Part shown: positions 1 to 8,360 of the stretch, piece by piece | Layout of the letters: the number at the start of each line of letters is the position of its first letter | How positions within the stretch are numbered: the stretch's first letter is position 1 | Assembly: GCA_963745405.1 (NCBI GenBank) | Contig: CAVUWY010000002.1 | Span: 868,001-932,000, forward strand | Source of the DNA: C-114 sp963745405 | GTDB lineage: Bacteria; Chloroflexota; Limnocylindria; Limnocylindrales; CSP1-4 | Direction: 5' to 3' | DNA length: 64,000 nt | Notes under the pieces: generated by a model | Seen by the model: only the letters and a program-made list of their open reading frames with translations | The model's database searches: none | Told to the model about the DNA's origin: nothing | Program-made: the position numbers and the translations under genes

Positions 1-756
1 GACGTCCGCGGGCTTGGCGTCCAGTACAACCTCCGCCTGACCAGGAAGACGACGATGCACCAGTCGTTCATCCGGGTGCTGCGACGACGGGACGGTCCGA
101 CCCACTTCTGGGCCCTCCGCGATGTCAGCTTCCGAGTCGAGCACGGAGAGTCGCTGGCCGTCATCGGCCCGAACGGAGCCGGCAAGAGCACCCTCCTCCA
201 GGTGCTCGCGGGGATCATCACGCCATCCGAGGGGACGATCGACGTCCGGGGCCAGGTGTCCAGCCTGCTCACTCTCGGCGCCGGCTTCGACCAGGATCTC
301 AGCGGCCGCGAGAACATCCTCCTCGCGGGCGCCTTCCTCGGGATGGACCATCGCGACATGCTCGATCGCCTCGAGGCGATCATCGCGTTCGCCGATATCG
401 GCCAATTCATCGACGCGCCGATCAAGACGTACTCATCGGGCATGCGAGCGAGGCTCGGATTCAGCATCGCCACGTCCGTCGATCCGGACGTGCTCCTCCT
501 CGACGAGGTCCTGGGCACCGGCGATCAGACATTTCGCGCCAAGAGCCAGGCCCGGGTCATGGAGCTCGTCAAGGCGGCCAAGGGGATCGTCCTCGTGACC
601 CATGACATGCACTGGGTCACCGAGTTCTGCAACAAGGCGATGCTGCTGGAGCAGGGGAACATCGTCGCAGCGGGAAAGCCGGCGGAGGTCGTCGAGATCC
701 ATCAGGAACGTTCGCTGCGCGCCCAGGCCGAGCGGGCCGCCCGCGTACCGGCCTGA
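1..756 (+). CDS. ABC transporter ATP-binding protein, polysaccharide export (Wzt/TagH/KpsT type), 5' end outside window
   Basis: The ATPase of an ABC-2 exporter that pumps lipid-linked polysaccharide or teichoic-acid-like polymer across the membrane. The frame is open from base 1, and the 18 codons before the first ATG (base 55) read like the normal N-terminus of the family (D-V-R-G-L-G-V-Q-Y), so the true start lies upstream and the ATG at 55 is internal. Walker A GPNGAGKST is coded near 166-192, the signature SSGMRARLGFS near 436-468, and Walker B DVLLLDEVLGTGD near 487-525 with an H-loop TH after it. There is no C-terminal carbohydrate-binding domain, so it resembles the short KpsT/TagH form. 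It converges on the polysaccharide operon at 906-10173, whose product it may export. The permease must lie upstream. Confidence 0.93.
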   Translation, partial: DVRGLGVQYNLRLTRKTTMHQSFIRVLRRRDGPTHFWALRDVSFRVEHGESLAVIGPNGAGKSTLLQVLAGIITPSEGTIDVRGQVSSLLTLGAGFDQDLSGRENILLAGAFLGMDHRDMLDRLEAIIAFADIGQFIDAPIKTYSSGMRARLGFSIATSVDPDVLLLDEVLGTGDQTFRAKSQARVMELVKAAKGIVLVTHDMHWVTEFCNKAMLLEQGNIVAAGKPAEVVEIHQERSLRAQAERAARVPA

Positions 757-826
757 CCCCGCGTCCCGGCCTGACGCCGCGTCCCGGCCTGACGCCGCGT
801 CCCGGCCTGACCCCGCGTCCCGACCC
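743..826. repeat. 18-bp tandem repeat spanning a stop codon
   Basis: Four full 18-base units start at 743, 761, 779 and 797, followed by a decayed fifth from 815. The unit is GCGTCCCGGCCTGACGCC with single changes. The first unit lies inside the end of the ABC ATPase gene and contains its TGA; every later unit repeats the same GGCCTGA, so the stop codon is present in four copies. This looks like replication-slippage expansion at a gene end, between two convergent genes. Confidence 0.9.
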
Positions 827-905
827 GGCGACAGATCACGGATCGAAGGTCAGGCCGCCTCTCGGCCCCGCTCCGACGGGACGCATCCCACCCGGTCCGG
901 CCCGG

Positions 906-2012
906 TCATGAGAAGTCGCGAGCGAACGCCTCCGACATCTTCGTGAAATACGAGTCCTGGGTGATCTTGCCGAGGAGTCGCAGCTGCCAGATGTGGATCC
1001 GGTGGTACTTCGCGCTCTGGACGTGGTGCTTGAGGCAGTAGAAGCTGATCCCGCCGGGGTTCCTGAACTGCGGCAGATAGTGGTGGAGGGTGGCGACCGC
1101 ACCCATCAGAAGATCCTTGGCGTCCGTCGAGTCGGTCGCCAGCCAGTATTCGTACAGCCCGATCATGGCGAACAGATAGCCGTTCAAGGTGTGGTCGTGG
1201 GCCAGCGGATACTCTTCGATCCACAGGTAGCCGGCGCTGTCGACCGTGCTCACCCAGGGTCGATCCTCGCGGACCCGAAGCCGAGCGAGACCGGCGACGA
1301 GCGCGGTCGCGGTCGTCAGATAGGACTGGTCGTTCGTCGCGCGAGCGAGCCGGACGAGGAACGATGTGGCCAGGCCCTGGGCCATGCCCGAGTACCAAGG
1401 TGCCTTCAGCGTCTCCTTCTTATCGCCATGCATCGCGAAGTCTGCGTCATAGGCGAGGAACAAGGCAGGCCCGACGCGGATGCCGACCTTGCGGATACGG
1501 TCGGCGACCCGCACTGCGAGGGTGAGATAGGCCGTGTCGGACGTCTGGGCGTACGAGTCGAGCAGCCCGACGCCCTGCTGCGCCAGCGCCACCGGGCTGT
1601 AGTGGGGTACGCCGGATCGAAGGACGACTCGGACGCCGACGCGGTCGGTCGGATACGGCGGCTTCGAAAGCGATACCGGCGGATAGCCCTGGTACGGCAG
1701 CTGACTCAGAGGCAGCCGGGCCAGCTTCAGCGGCAGCGTCCGGAAGGCCACGGGCGCCGCGGTCGGTCGCGATGGTCCAGGACTCCCGGAGGCAGCAGGA
1801 CCCGAGGCTGGATCCGAGGCCGTAGGTGAAGGTGACGCTTGGCCGCCGCCGGGGCTCGGGGTCGCGATCACCGCAGCGGCTGCGCTCGGCGAGGGTCCCG
1901 GAGATCCGGACGGGGGCGGCTTCGGGGCGTCGCAGGCGGAGAGCGTGACGAGCAGCGAGGCGACGAGAAGGAGCGTCGCTCGAGACTGAAGCCAGGGCCG
2001 ACGGGGTCCCAT
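906..2012 (-). CDS. Lipoprotein with D-glucuronyl C5-epimerase C-terminal domain
   Basis: Predicted exported epimerase of uronic acid residues in a finished polysaccharide (family GLCE_C, the domain that turns D-glucuronate into L-iduronate in heparan-type chains). The 368-residue protein starts with MGPRRPWLQ, a hydrophobic stretch and a lipobox L-S-A-C near residue 27, then a Ser/Pro/Ala-rich linker to about residue 90. The catalytic-domain hallmarks follow: W-Y-S-G-M-A-Q-G, then W-I-E-E-Y-P, L-N-G-Y-L-F-A-M-I-G-L-Y-E-Y, and finally Y-H-R-I-H-I-W-Q-L. ATG at 2012 is chosen because it lies four bases after the stop of the upstream glycosyltransferase; the frame upstream of it only shadows that gene. 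It is the last gene of the wbp-type operon, so its substrate may be a uronic acid other than glucuronate. Confidence 0.85.
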   Translation of the reverse strand: MGPRRPWLQSRATLLLVASLLVTLSACDAPKPPPSGSPGPSPSAAAAVIATPSPGGGQASPSPTASDPASGPAASGSPGPSRPTAAPVAFRTLPLKLARLPLSQLPYQGYPPVSLSKPPYPTDRVGVRVVLRSGVPHYSPVALAQQGVGLLDSYAQTSDTAYLTLAVRVADRIRKVGIRVGPALFLAYDADFAMHGDKKETLKAPWYSGMAQGLATSFLVRLARATNDQSYLTTATALVAGLARLRVREDRPWVSTVDSAGYLWIEEYPLAHDHTLNGYLFAMIGLYEYWLATDSTDAKDLLMGAVATLHHYLPQFRNPGGISFYCLKHHVQSAKYHRIHIWQLRLLGKITQDSYFTKMSEAFARDFS

Positions 2013-2016
2013 CGCC

Positions 2017-3339
2017 CTACCACGCCTTCCCGGTCGCAGCACCGTAGGTCTCGAGGAGTGTCGGCAGCTGCGACTCCCATGAGTAGCGTTCGCGCGCCGC
2101 CTGAGCGCATCGTGCTCGGAGGCTCGCAGCGGCGGTGGCGTCGAGGAACATGATCGAGTGCGCCGCCGCCGCGATGGCGGCAGCATCGACCGGGTCGCAT
2201 ACGGCACCGAGGGGCCCGAGTGGATCGTCGAGGACGATGCGACGACGCTCCGGGAAGTCCGACGACACGACGGGGGTACCGGCGGCCAGGCTCTCGAACA
2301 ACTTGTTGGGGGTGGAGAGGCGCTCATTGAGCGTGGTCGGCTGGTTGACCATGATCGAGGCATCCGCCGAAGCGACCCAGGCCATCACCTCGTCGGGCTC
2401 GACCGGCGGCAGGAAATGCACGCGACCGGCGACGCTCGGCCCCGCGGCGAGTTCGCGGAGTCTGCCCTCCTCCTCGCCCCACCCCATGATCGCGAGATGA
2501 ACGTCGGCGAGCGAGGGTTCGGCCATCGCCTCGATCACCCGGCTAAGGCCGCGGTCGACCATCAGGCCACCGTGATACATGAGGATCCGCGAACCGGCCC
2601 CGAGACCAAGGGCGGTCCGGACGCGGTCCTCGCGGGCGGCCGAGGCGACACGGCGGACCGGGCAGTTCATGACGATGGACGGACGAACACCGTAGCGCCC
2701 TTCGATCAGGTCGGCGCACGAACGATTGACCGTCACCGTCGCCTGGGCCCGACGGACCCAGCGGCGCTCGAGACGTCGCAGCGAACGGCGAGCGAACGAG
2801 GGGAGACGAGCCAGGTTCCTCGAGTCGAGATAGATGTCTCGGATGTCGTAGATGGCGGCCGTGCCGGATCGGCTCGCCAGCGCAAGGGCGACCGGGATCC
2901 CCTGGAACGCCATGCCATGGTAGAGGTCGGCGCCCGGATCCTGGACGATCGAGGCCCGCTCCTGGGCCCTGACGGTGAGACCGATGCGAGCGAAGCGCAT
3001 CGCTACGGCGGCGATCCGGTTTATGCGGCCGAGCGGAGACGTCACGGTCCCGTCCTGGAGCCGGTCGCCGGATCCCGCCCACGGGCTACGGGGGCCGAGC
3101 CATCCTCGGACGGCGGCGGGAAGCGGTAGCCCGTCCACCGGGTCGCAATCGAGACGGACGATACCGACGCCAGTCGCTTCCGTGACCGGCTGGTCGTCGG
3201 CCCCTCGCCGGGCCAGGATCGTGACCGTGTGGCCCCGTTCCCGCAGACTCGCGGCTATCCGCGATGTGCGCGAATCGTGGCGGCCATCGGTGGGCACGAC
3301 GATGACGAGCCGCTGGGCCACGATGGCCTGCTCGGTCAC
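2017..3339 (-). CDS. Glycosyltransferase family 4 (first of two tandem paralogues by position)
   Basis: A GT-B fold retaining glycosyltransferase of 440 residues that adds sugar from a nucleotide donor to a growing polysaccharide. The N-terminus LVIVVPTDGRHDSRTSRIAASLRERGH is the acceptor-side Rossmann half. The donor-side half has the E-x7-E region N-E-R-L-S-T-P-N-K-L-F-E-S-L-A-A-G followed by P-V-V-S-S-D-F-P-E-R-R. Its start overlaps the stop of the upstream GT4 gene by four bases. The two genes share the same order of motifs and the same NERLS-(T/S)-PNKLFE signature, which points to tandem duplication followed by divergence. Donor and acceptor cannot be read from sequence. Confidence 0.9.
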   Translation of the reverse strand: MTEQAIVAQRLVIVVPTDGRHDSRTSRIAASLRERGHTVTILARRGADDQPVTEATGVGIVRLDCDPVDGLPLPAAVRGWLGPRSPWAGSGDRLQDGTVTSPLGRINRIAAVAMRFARIGLTVRAQERASIVQDPGADLYHGMAFQGIPVALALASRSGTAAIYDIRDIYLDSRNLARLPSFARRSLRRLERRWVRRAQATVTVNRSCADLIEGRYGVRPSIVMNCPVRRVASAAREDRVRTALGLGAGSRILMYHGGLMVDRGLSRVIEAMAEPSLADVHLAIMGWGEEEGRLRELAAGPSVAGRVHFLPPVEPDEVMAWVASADASIMVNQPTTLNERLSTPNKLFESLAAGTPVVSSDFPERRRIVLDDPLGPLGAVCDPVDAAAIAAAAHSIMFLDATAAASLRARCAQAARERYSWESQLPTLLETYGAATGKAW

Positions 3340-4733
3340 GAAGAGCCGGCCCCCAGATCCGCCGTGCGACCGAGTCCGTCGGCCGTGGTCTCGAGAGGTG
3401 AGAGACGGTCGTAGAGTTCCAGCAGGACCGCCTCCTGAGTCTCCCAGCAGTAGCGCTCATGGGCGGCGCGGAGGCAGCGCTCTCGAAGGTCCGCCCTGGC
3501 CGCCGGATCGAGTCGGAGGATGGACGAGATAGCCACTGCGATGGCGGCCGGATCGGTCGGATCGCAGACTGCTCCGAGCGGACCGTCCGGGTCGTCGATC
3601 ACGATGCGACGGCGCTCTTTGAAATCGGACGAGACGACCGGGACGCCCACGGACAGGCACTCGAAGAGCTTGTTCGGCGACGAGAGCCGCTCGTTGAGAT
3701 TCCGTGGCTGGTTCACCATGATCCCGACGTCCGCGCCTTCCACCCAGTCAGCAAGCTCGTCGGGTGGGACCGCGTCGAGCACGTGGATCCGCCCCGCGGC
3801 GTGAGACTGGACGGCGAGAGACTCCAGGCGCGCTCGCTCGGGTCCCCAGCCGAGGAGCACGAGGTGTGCCTCCGTCACGTCGGGCCGAGCGATCGCTTCG
3901 ATGGCCTCGGCGAGTCCTCGGTCGGCGAGAAACCCGCCGTGGTAGAGGACGATCGGCGTGTCGGGCTCCACCCCGATCGCTGCTCGAAGGCGATCCACGA
4001 CGTTCGATGGTGGATCCCGGCGCGGCGGACAATTCATGACGACGACGGGTTCGTGGATCCCCAGCCGGCGGCCGACGATGTCGGCGATGGACGGGTTGAC
4101 CGAGATCAGCGCGTCGGCACGCTTGCCCCAAGCACGCTCGAGGCGGGCGACGAACCGCCGCGCCCACCGTGGCTGGCTGGCGAGGCCGCCGGTCTCCAGG
4201 AACAACTCGTGCGAGTCGTAGACGACGCGCCCGCCATGCCGACGCCGGGCCCCTTCAGCAGCCGCGAGACCTCGAAGATCGTGGCCGTGATACACCTCGG
4301 CAGGGCCGGCCACCGCGGCGGCGGCAGCGGCCCACGACAGGTACGACCAGCGCCAGCGAGCAAGGAGTGCGAAGCCTCCGAGCTGTCGGCGGAAGGACCC
4401 GAACGATATGCGGCCCGCCGAGCCCACACGCCGGCCTCCGTTCTCCGGGCTGGCGGTCGCAGCGGTCGAGCGGACCATCCCGCCCGGCAGCTGCGCCCCT
4501 CGCCGCGAGCGCGACATCGAGAGGAACCGACGGCGGATCCCGCTCGCGGTGATCGGCACCCGGATGATCGTGAACCCGTCGCGCTCCTCTCGGTCGCCTT
4601 CGGTCGCATCGAGATCGGTCGGTCGGGCCATGACCGTGACCTCTCGGCCCGTACGTGCGAGAGAAGCCGCCTCGCGGAGGACGCGGACATCGGTCCGACA
4701 GTCGTTGAGGACGAACATGACCACCCGACTCAT
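3336..4733 (-). CDS. Glycosyltransferase family 4 (second paralogue)
   Basis: A 465-residue GT4 glycosyltransferase beginning M-S-R-V-V-M-F-V-L-N-D-C-R-T-D-V-R-V-L-R-E-A, with a middle segment Y-H-G-H-D-L-R-G-L typical of the family and the C-terminal donor-binding block N-E-R-L-S-S-P-N-K-L-F-E-C-L-S-V-G. It overlaps the 2-epimerase gene upstream (4730) and the paralogous GT4 downstream (3339) by four bases each, so all three are probably translationally coupled. The two GT4 enzymes probably add successive residues of the repeat unit made from the sugars of the wbp-type genes; the linkage is unknown. Confidence 0.9.
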   Translation of the reverse strand: MSRVVMFVLNDCRTDVRVLREAASLARTGREVTVMARPTDLDATEGDREERDGFTIIRVPITASGIRRRFLSMSRSRRGAQLPGGMVRSTAATASPENGGRRVGSAGRISFGSFRRQLGGFALLARWRWSYLSWAAAAAAVAGPAEVYHGHDLRGLAAAEGARRRHGGRVVYDSHELFLETGGLASQPRWARRFVARLERAWGKRADALISVNPSIADIVGRRLGIHEPVVVMNCPPRRDPPSNVVDRLRAAIGVEPDTPIVLYHGGFLADRGLAEAIEAIARPDVTEAHLVLLGWGPERARLESLAVQSHAAGRIHVLDAVPPDELADWVEGADVGIMVNQPRNLNERLSSPNKLFECLSVGVPVVSSDFKERRRIVIDDPDGPLGAVCDPTDPAAIAVAISSILRLDPAARADLRERCLRAAHERYCWETQEAVLLELYDRLSPLETTADGLGRTADLGAGSS

Positions 4734-5860
4734 GCCGGCCCTCGATCGAGGGCCGCGACGATGGCTTCTCCCGCTCCCGCCGGTCGGAGGGCGAACGACA
4801 GGGCGCGCCGCTCGGCCTGGCCGACCGGGTCGACCGCGACCAGGCGCTCGAGCTCATCTGCTACCCGGCGGGAGTCGAGGCCGACGACGACCATCCGTCC
4901 CTGAGAGGCTGCCACCGCTTCGATCCACTCGGTGGAGCTACGCAGAACCAGGCACGGGGTGTCGAGCCAGGCGCATTCTCGCTGGATCCCGCCGGAGTCG
5001 GTTATGACGGCGGCCGCGTGCAACTGCAGCGCCAGAGTCGTCCGATACGGCGCCGGTGGCGCCACCCAGACGCCAGCCGGGAACGGGATACCTGCACCCT
5101 TGATCGCCGCTGCGGTCCCCGGATGAAGGAGCAGGAGGACGGGTCGATCCGGCTCGGCTGCACGTTCCAGGATCTGGAGCCATCCGCGGATCGCCGCCGG
5201 CTCGCGATTCTCCGCGCGGTGGATCGTGGCGAGGACATAGCGGCCCGGGCTGATCGGGCCGATGCCGGGAACGAGACCAGCCAGCCACTCGCCGATCGGT
5301 CCAAGGATCGCCGGGCTCCGCACCTCGTCACCGACGCGCGCGGCGAGGTCCTGCATGAGGTCGCCGACGAGGGTCACCCCGTCGACGATGCCTTCATCGG
5401 CCAGATTCGTCACGGCGGTCGGCGTCGGAGCCAGACACCAGGACGCCAGATGGTCGGCCACGATCCGGTTGATCTCCTCGGGCATCCGGCGATCGAAGCT
5501 CCTGAGACCGGCCTCGACATGGGCCAACGGAAGACCGAGCTTGACCGCGGTGAGCGATCCGGCGAGGGTCGAGTTCGTATCGCCGTAGACGATGACGGCA
5601 TCCGGTCGCTCGTCCGCCAGGATGGGCTCGAGGGCGACGAGCATCCGGCCGGTCTGGTCGCCGTGGCCGCCACCGCCGATGCCGAGCGAGTAGTCGGGCC
5701 GTCCCAGGTCGAGTTCTTCGAAGAACGCGCCCGCCATCGAGTCGTCCCAGTGCTGGCCGGTGTCGATGAACACGTCCCGGTGCCGGCGGCTCAAGGCCGG
5801 GCGCAGGGCCGCCGCCTTGATCAGCTGGGGTCGCGTCCCGACGACATTGGCCACCCTCAC
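4730..5860 (-). CDS. wecB: UDP-N-acetylglucosamine 2-epimerase, non-hydrolysing (WecB/WbpI family)
   Basis: Epimerises C2 of a UDP-N-acetylhexosamine. The 376 residues carry V-G-T-R-P-Q-L-I-K at the N-terminus, V-Y-G-D-T-N-S-T-L-A-G, H-V-E-A-G-L-R-S-F-D-R-R-M-P-E-E-I-N-R, and the UDP-binding S-G-G-I-Q-R-E-C. All are hallmarks of the family, and the length is normal. In this operon it follows a 6-dehydrogenase, 3-dehydrogenase, aminotransferase and N-acetyltransferase. The more likely substrate is therefore UDP-2,3-diacetamido-2,3-dideoxy-glucuronate (the WbpI reaction giving the mannuronate form) rather than plain UDP-GlcNAc. Four-base overlaps on both sides couple it to its neighbours. Confidence 0.92.
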   Translation of the reverse strand: MRVANVVGTRPQLIKAAALRPALSRRHRDVFIDTGQHWDDSMAGAFFEELDLGRPDYSLGIGGGGHGDQTGRMLVALEPILADERPDAVIVYGDTNSTLAGSLTAVKLGLPLAHVEAGLRSFDRRMPEEINRIVADHLASWCLAPTPTAVTNLADEGIVDGVTLVGDLMQDLAARVGDEVRSPAILGPIGEWLAGLVPGIGPISPGRYVLATIHRAENREPAAIRGWLQILERAAEPDRPVLLLLHPGTAAAIKGAGIPFPAGVWVAPPAPYRTTLALQLHAAAVITDSGGIQRECAWLDTPCLVLRSSTEWIEAVAASQGRMVVVGLDSRRVADELERLVAVDPVGQAERRALSFALRPAGAGEAIVAALDRGPA

Positions 5861-7305
5861 GGACGAGCGGAGGCTCTGGCGACCCCGGCTGCCGAGCGGT
5901 GATCGACTCCGATCCCGACCCCCTGGTAGGCGACACCGGCGGGAAGCTCGAGGTGGCGGAGGCTGTTCCGGCCGTCAAAGAGGATCGCAAGGTCGGGAAA
6001 GGCGGCGAAGTCGAGCGATCGGAAGAGAGGGTCGGCAGTCTGGGTGATGATGGCCCGGTATCGGCCGCCCTCGCCCCAGCGGTAGGCGGTGGCCGACCAG
6101 CGCCCGATCTCCTCGGCCGAGAGAAGCGGATCGTATGCAGCCACGTGGGCGCCATGGAACGACAAGCGCTCGATAAGCGGTAGCGCCCGTGAATAGGCTG
6201 TCTCGCGGACGCCTTCGCGATACGTCAGGCCAAGGACGAGGACCGGCACGCCCTCGAGCCCGCCGAGTGCCTTCTGGATGGTCCGGATGGCGAGGCCGAC
6301 CTGACCGTCGTTCACCCGTCGCGAGACCTCCACGAGCTCCATCTCCGGCGCCCGCGAGAGGAGGAAGTGCGGGTAGACGGGGATGCAGTGGCCGCCGACC
6401 CCGAGGCCCGGCTGGTGGATGTGGCTGTACGGCTGGCTGTTGGCGGCCTCGATGACTTCCTGGATGTCGACCCCGACCCGCTCGGCGTAGCGGGCGAACT
6501 CGTTGGCGAGGGCGATGTTCACGTCGCGATAGGTCGTATCGGCCAGCTTGCTGAACTCGGCCGCCTCGGCGCTGCTCATCCGGACGATCTCGGCGTCGAG
6601 GACCGCGGCGTAGAAGGCGGCCGCCCGGTCGCCCGAGGCCGGCCCCACCCCGCCGACGAGCTTGGGGTAGGTGGCGAGGTTGCGGAGGGCCGCCCCGCTG
6701 TAGAGGCGCTCGGGGCTGAACGCGACGAAGAGATCCACGTCGGCCGTGAGGCCACTCGCCGATTCGAGGACCGGAGTGAAACGCTCGCTGGTGTCGCCGA
6801 CCGGCAGCGTCGTCTCGAAGATGACCGTCGAGCCGGGGTGGAGTCCGGGAGCGATGGCGGCGACGGCCGCGTCCATCGAGCGGTAGTCCGGCTGCTGCTC
6901 GTCGTCGAGCATGACCGGGACGATGAGGACGACGACGTCCGCCTCGCTGGCGGCCGCGGTGCCATCGGTGGTCGCCCGGAGCCGCCCCTCGGCATGGGCC
7001 TCCCGGACGAGCACGTCGAGGCCGGGCTCCTCGGCGACGTGGCTGATCCCGGCGTTGATCGAGTCGACGACTCCCTGCTGCACGTCGACGGCGACGACCG
7101 ACCAGCCGTGGCCGGCGTACTGGGCGCACAGCGGCAGGCCCATCTTGCCCGCCCCGACGACGGCCACCGTGCCGACCGTGCCCGGCGCGCCGACCCATGG
7201 GGAGGTGCGGGACCACGTCCCGTGCCGGCACGGGTTGGCGACGAGCTCGATGGAGCCGCCGAGGAGGCTCGGAGCGGAACTTGATGGACGGTCATGGACG
7301 GTCAT
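5857..7305 (-). CDS. Nucleotide sugar dehydrogenase, UDP-GlcNAc 6-dehydrogenase type (WbpA/WecC family)
   Basis: NAD-dependent oxidation of the C6 hydroxyl of UDP-N-acetylhexosamine to the uronate, the first step of the pathway encoded here. The Rossmann motif V-A-V-V-G-A-G-K-M-G-L-P-L-C lies near residue 45. The catalytic cysteine is in G-V-G-G-H-C-I-P-V-Y-P, and the C-terminal UDP-binding domain begins after G-L-T-Y-R-E-G-V-R-E-T. ATG 7305 is chosen because it forms an ATGA overlap with the upstream oxidoreductase stop; this gives 482 residues with a 35-40-residue N-terminal extension compared with most homologues. The more upstream in-frame ATG (7398) lies inside the neighbour and is rejected. 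Confidence 0.9.
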   Translation of the reverse strand: MTVHDRPSSSAPSLLGGSIELVANPCRHGTWSRTSPWVGAPGTVGTVAVVGAGKMGLPLCAQYAGHGWSVVAVDVQQGVVDSINAGISHVAEEPGLDVLVREAHAEGRLRATTDGTAAASEADVVVLIVPVMLDDEQQPDYRSMDAAVAAIAPGLHPGSTVIFETTLPVGDTSERFTPVLESASGLTADVDLFVAFSPERLYSGAALRNLATYPKLVGGVGPASGDRAAAFYAAVLDAEIVRMSSAEAAEFSKLADTTYRDVNIALANEFARYAERVGVDIQEVIEAANSQPYSHIHQPGLGVGGHCIPVYPHFLLSRAPEMELVEVSRRVNDGQVGLAIRTIQKALGGLEGVPVLVLGLTYREGVRETAYSRALPLIERLSFHGAHVAAYDPLLSAEEIGRWSATAYRWGEGGRYRAIITQTADPLFRSLDFAAFPDLAILFDGRNSLRHLELPAGVAYQGVGIGVDHRSAAGVARASARP

Positions 7306-8360
7306 CGGACGGCAAGCCTCGCGGTGAGATCGGACAGATCGATGGGGGCCCGGCCGGCAGCTGCGGCCAGGAGTGCGTTCGCGATCGCCACCGCCCACAC
7401 GCCGTCCTCGCCGTCGACCGTCGGGCGGCCCCCGTCGCGAACGATCCGAAGGAAGGCGTCGTGCTCGGCGGCGAGCGGTTCCGCGTTGACGACCGGCAGG
7501 ACGGCGACGTCGCCCTCGAAGGTGGGCGCATACCCTTCGATGAGACGCGGCTGGTCGAGGCCCGCCGCCTTGGTGAAGGTCAGTCGCTGGGTGAGGTAAT
7601 CGAGCTCGAACATGCCTTCCTCGCCGACCACCACGAGCTGACGACGCTTCGCCGGGGTGAGCCAGTCGACGTTGAGCTGGCCGATGACACCGGACGGGAA
7701 ATGGAGGAGGCCGAAAAGCAGATCCTCGTGAGTCGCGTGGATCCGCTGAGCAGTCTCGGCGTAGACGCGGATCGGTCGCTCGCCGGCGATCCAGGAGAGG
7801 ATGTCGACGTCATGGGTGGCCAGATCCACGGTCACGCCGACGTCGCGGATGCGGGCCGGGAAAGGGCCGGCGCGGCGGCTGGCGATGGCATAGACCGAGG
7901 AGAGCCAGCCGGCGGCAAGCAGGCGGCCGAGCTCGAGGACTGCCGGGTTGAAGCGCTCGACGTGACCGACCTGGACGGGGACCCCGCGGACGGCCGCGGC
8001 ATCGACGATCCGGATGGCCTCGTCGACGGTCGCCGCGAGTGGCTTCTCGACGAGCACGGCGACGCCGCGCTCGACGGCCGCGAGGGCGAGCGGGAGATGG
8101 GTCGTCGTCGGCGACGCGATGATGAGGGCATCGAGGTCCGCCTCGGCGATCATCGCCAGCGGCTCGGCGAATGGCTGCGCACCGCTTTCGTGCGCCGCCG
8201 CCCGGAGCGCCTCCGGGACCGGGTCGGCGATCGCCACGAGGCGGGCGTCGCGGCGTCCCGCAGCGAGCCGGAGATGGTTCCGGCCCATCATCCCAAGACC
8301 GGCAAGGCCGATGCGGAGGTCGCGTCTTCCGACCGGGCGCCAGGTGTCCGAGCCGGTCAC
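7302..8360 (-). CDS. Gfo/Idh/MocA oxidoreductase, probable UDP-GlcNAcA 3-dehydrogenase (WbpB/WlbA type)
   Basis: A 352-residue NAD-dependent sugar oxidoreductase. The dinucleotide fold opens with L-R-I-G-L-A-G-L-G-M-M-G-R-N-H near residue 15, and the family motif V-L-V-E-K-P-L-A lies near residue 105. Flanked by a UDP-hexosamine 6-dehydrogenase and a DegT aminotransferase, it most likely oxidises C3 of UDP-N-acetyl-glucosaminuronate to the 3-keto sugar that the aminotransferase uses, as WbpB does. The start is GTG at 8360, overlapping the aminotransferase stop (GTGA). Function beyond the superfamily is inferred from context. Confidence 0.85.
   Translation of the reverse strand: MTGSDTWRPVGRRDLRIGLAGLGMMGRNHLRLAAGRRDARLVAIADPVPEALRAAAHESGAQPFAEPLAMIAEADLDALIIASPTTTHLPLALAAVERGVAVLVEKPLAATVDEAIRIVDAAAVRGVPVQVGHVERFNPAVLELGRLLAAGWLSSVYAIASRRAGPFPARIRDVGVTVDLATHDVDILSWIAGERPIRVYAETAQRIHATHEDLLFGLLHFPSGVIGQLNVDWLTPAKRRQLVVVGEEGMFELDYLTQRLTFTKAAGLDQPRLIEGYAPTFEGDVAVLPVVNAEPLAAEHDAFLRIVRDGGRPTVDGEDGVWAVAIANALLAAAAGRAPIDLSDLTARLAVR

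Noticed and set aside
743..826. CRISPR or regulatory iteron array
   Set aside because: 18-base units without spacers, beginning inside a coding region; simple tandem duplication explains it.
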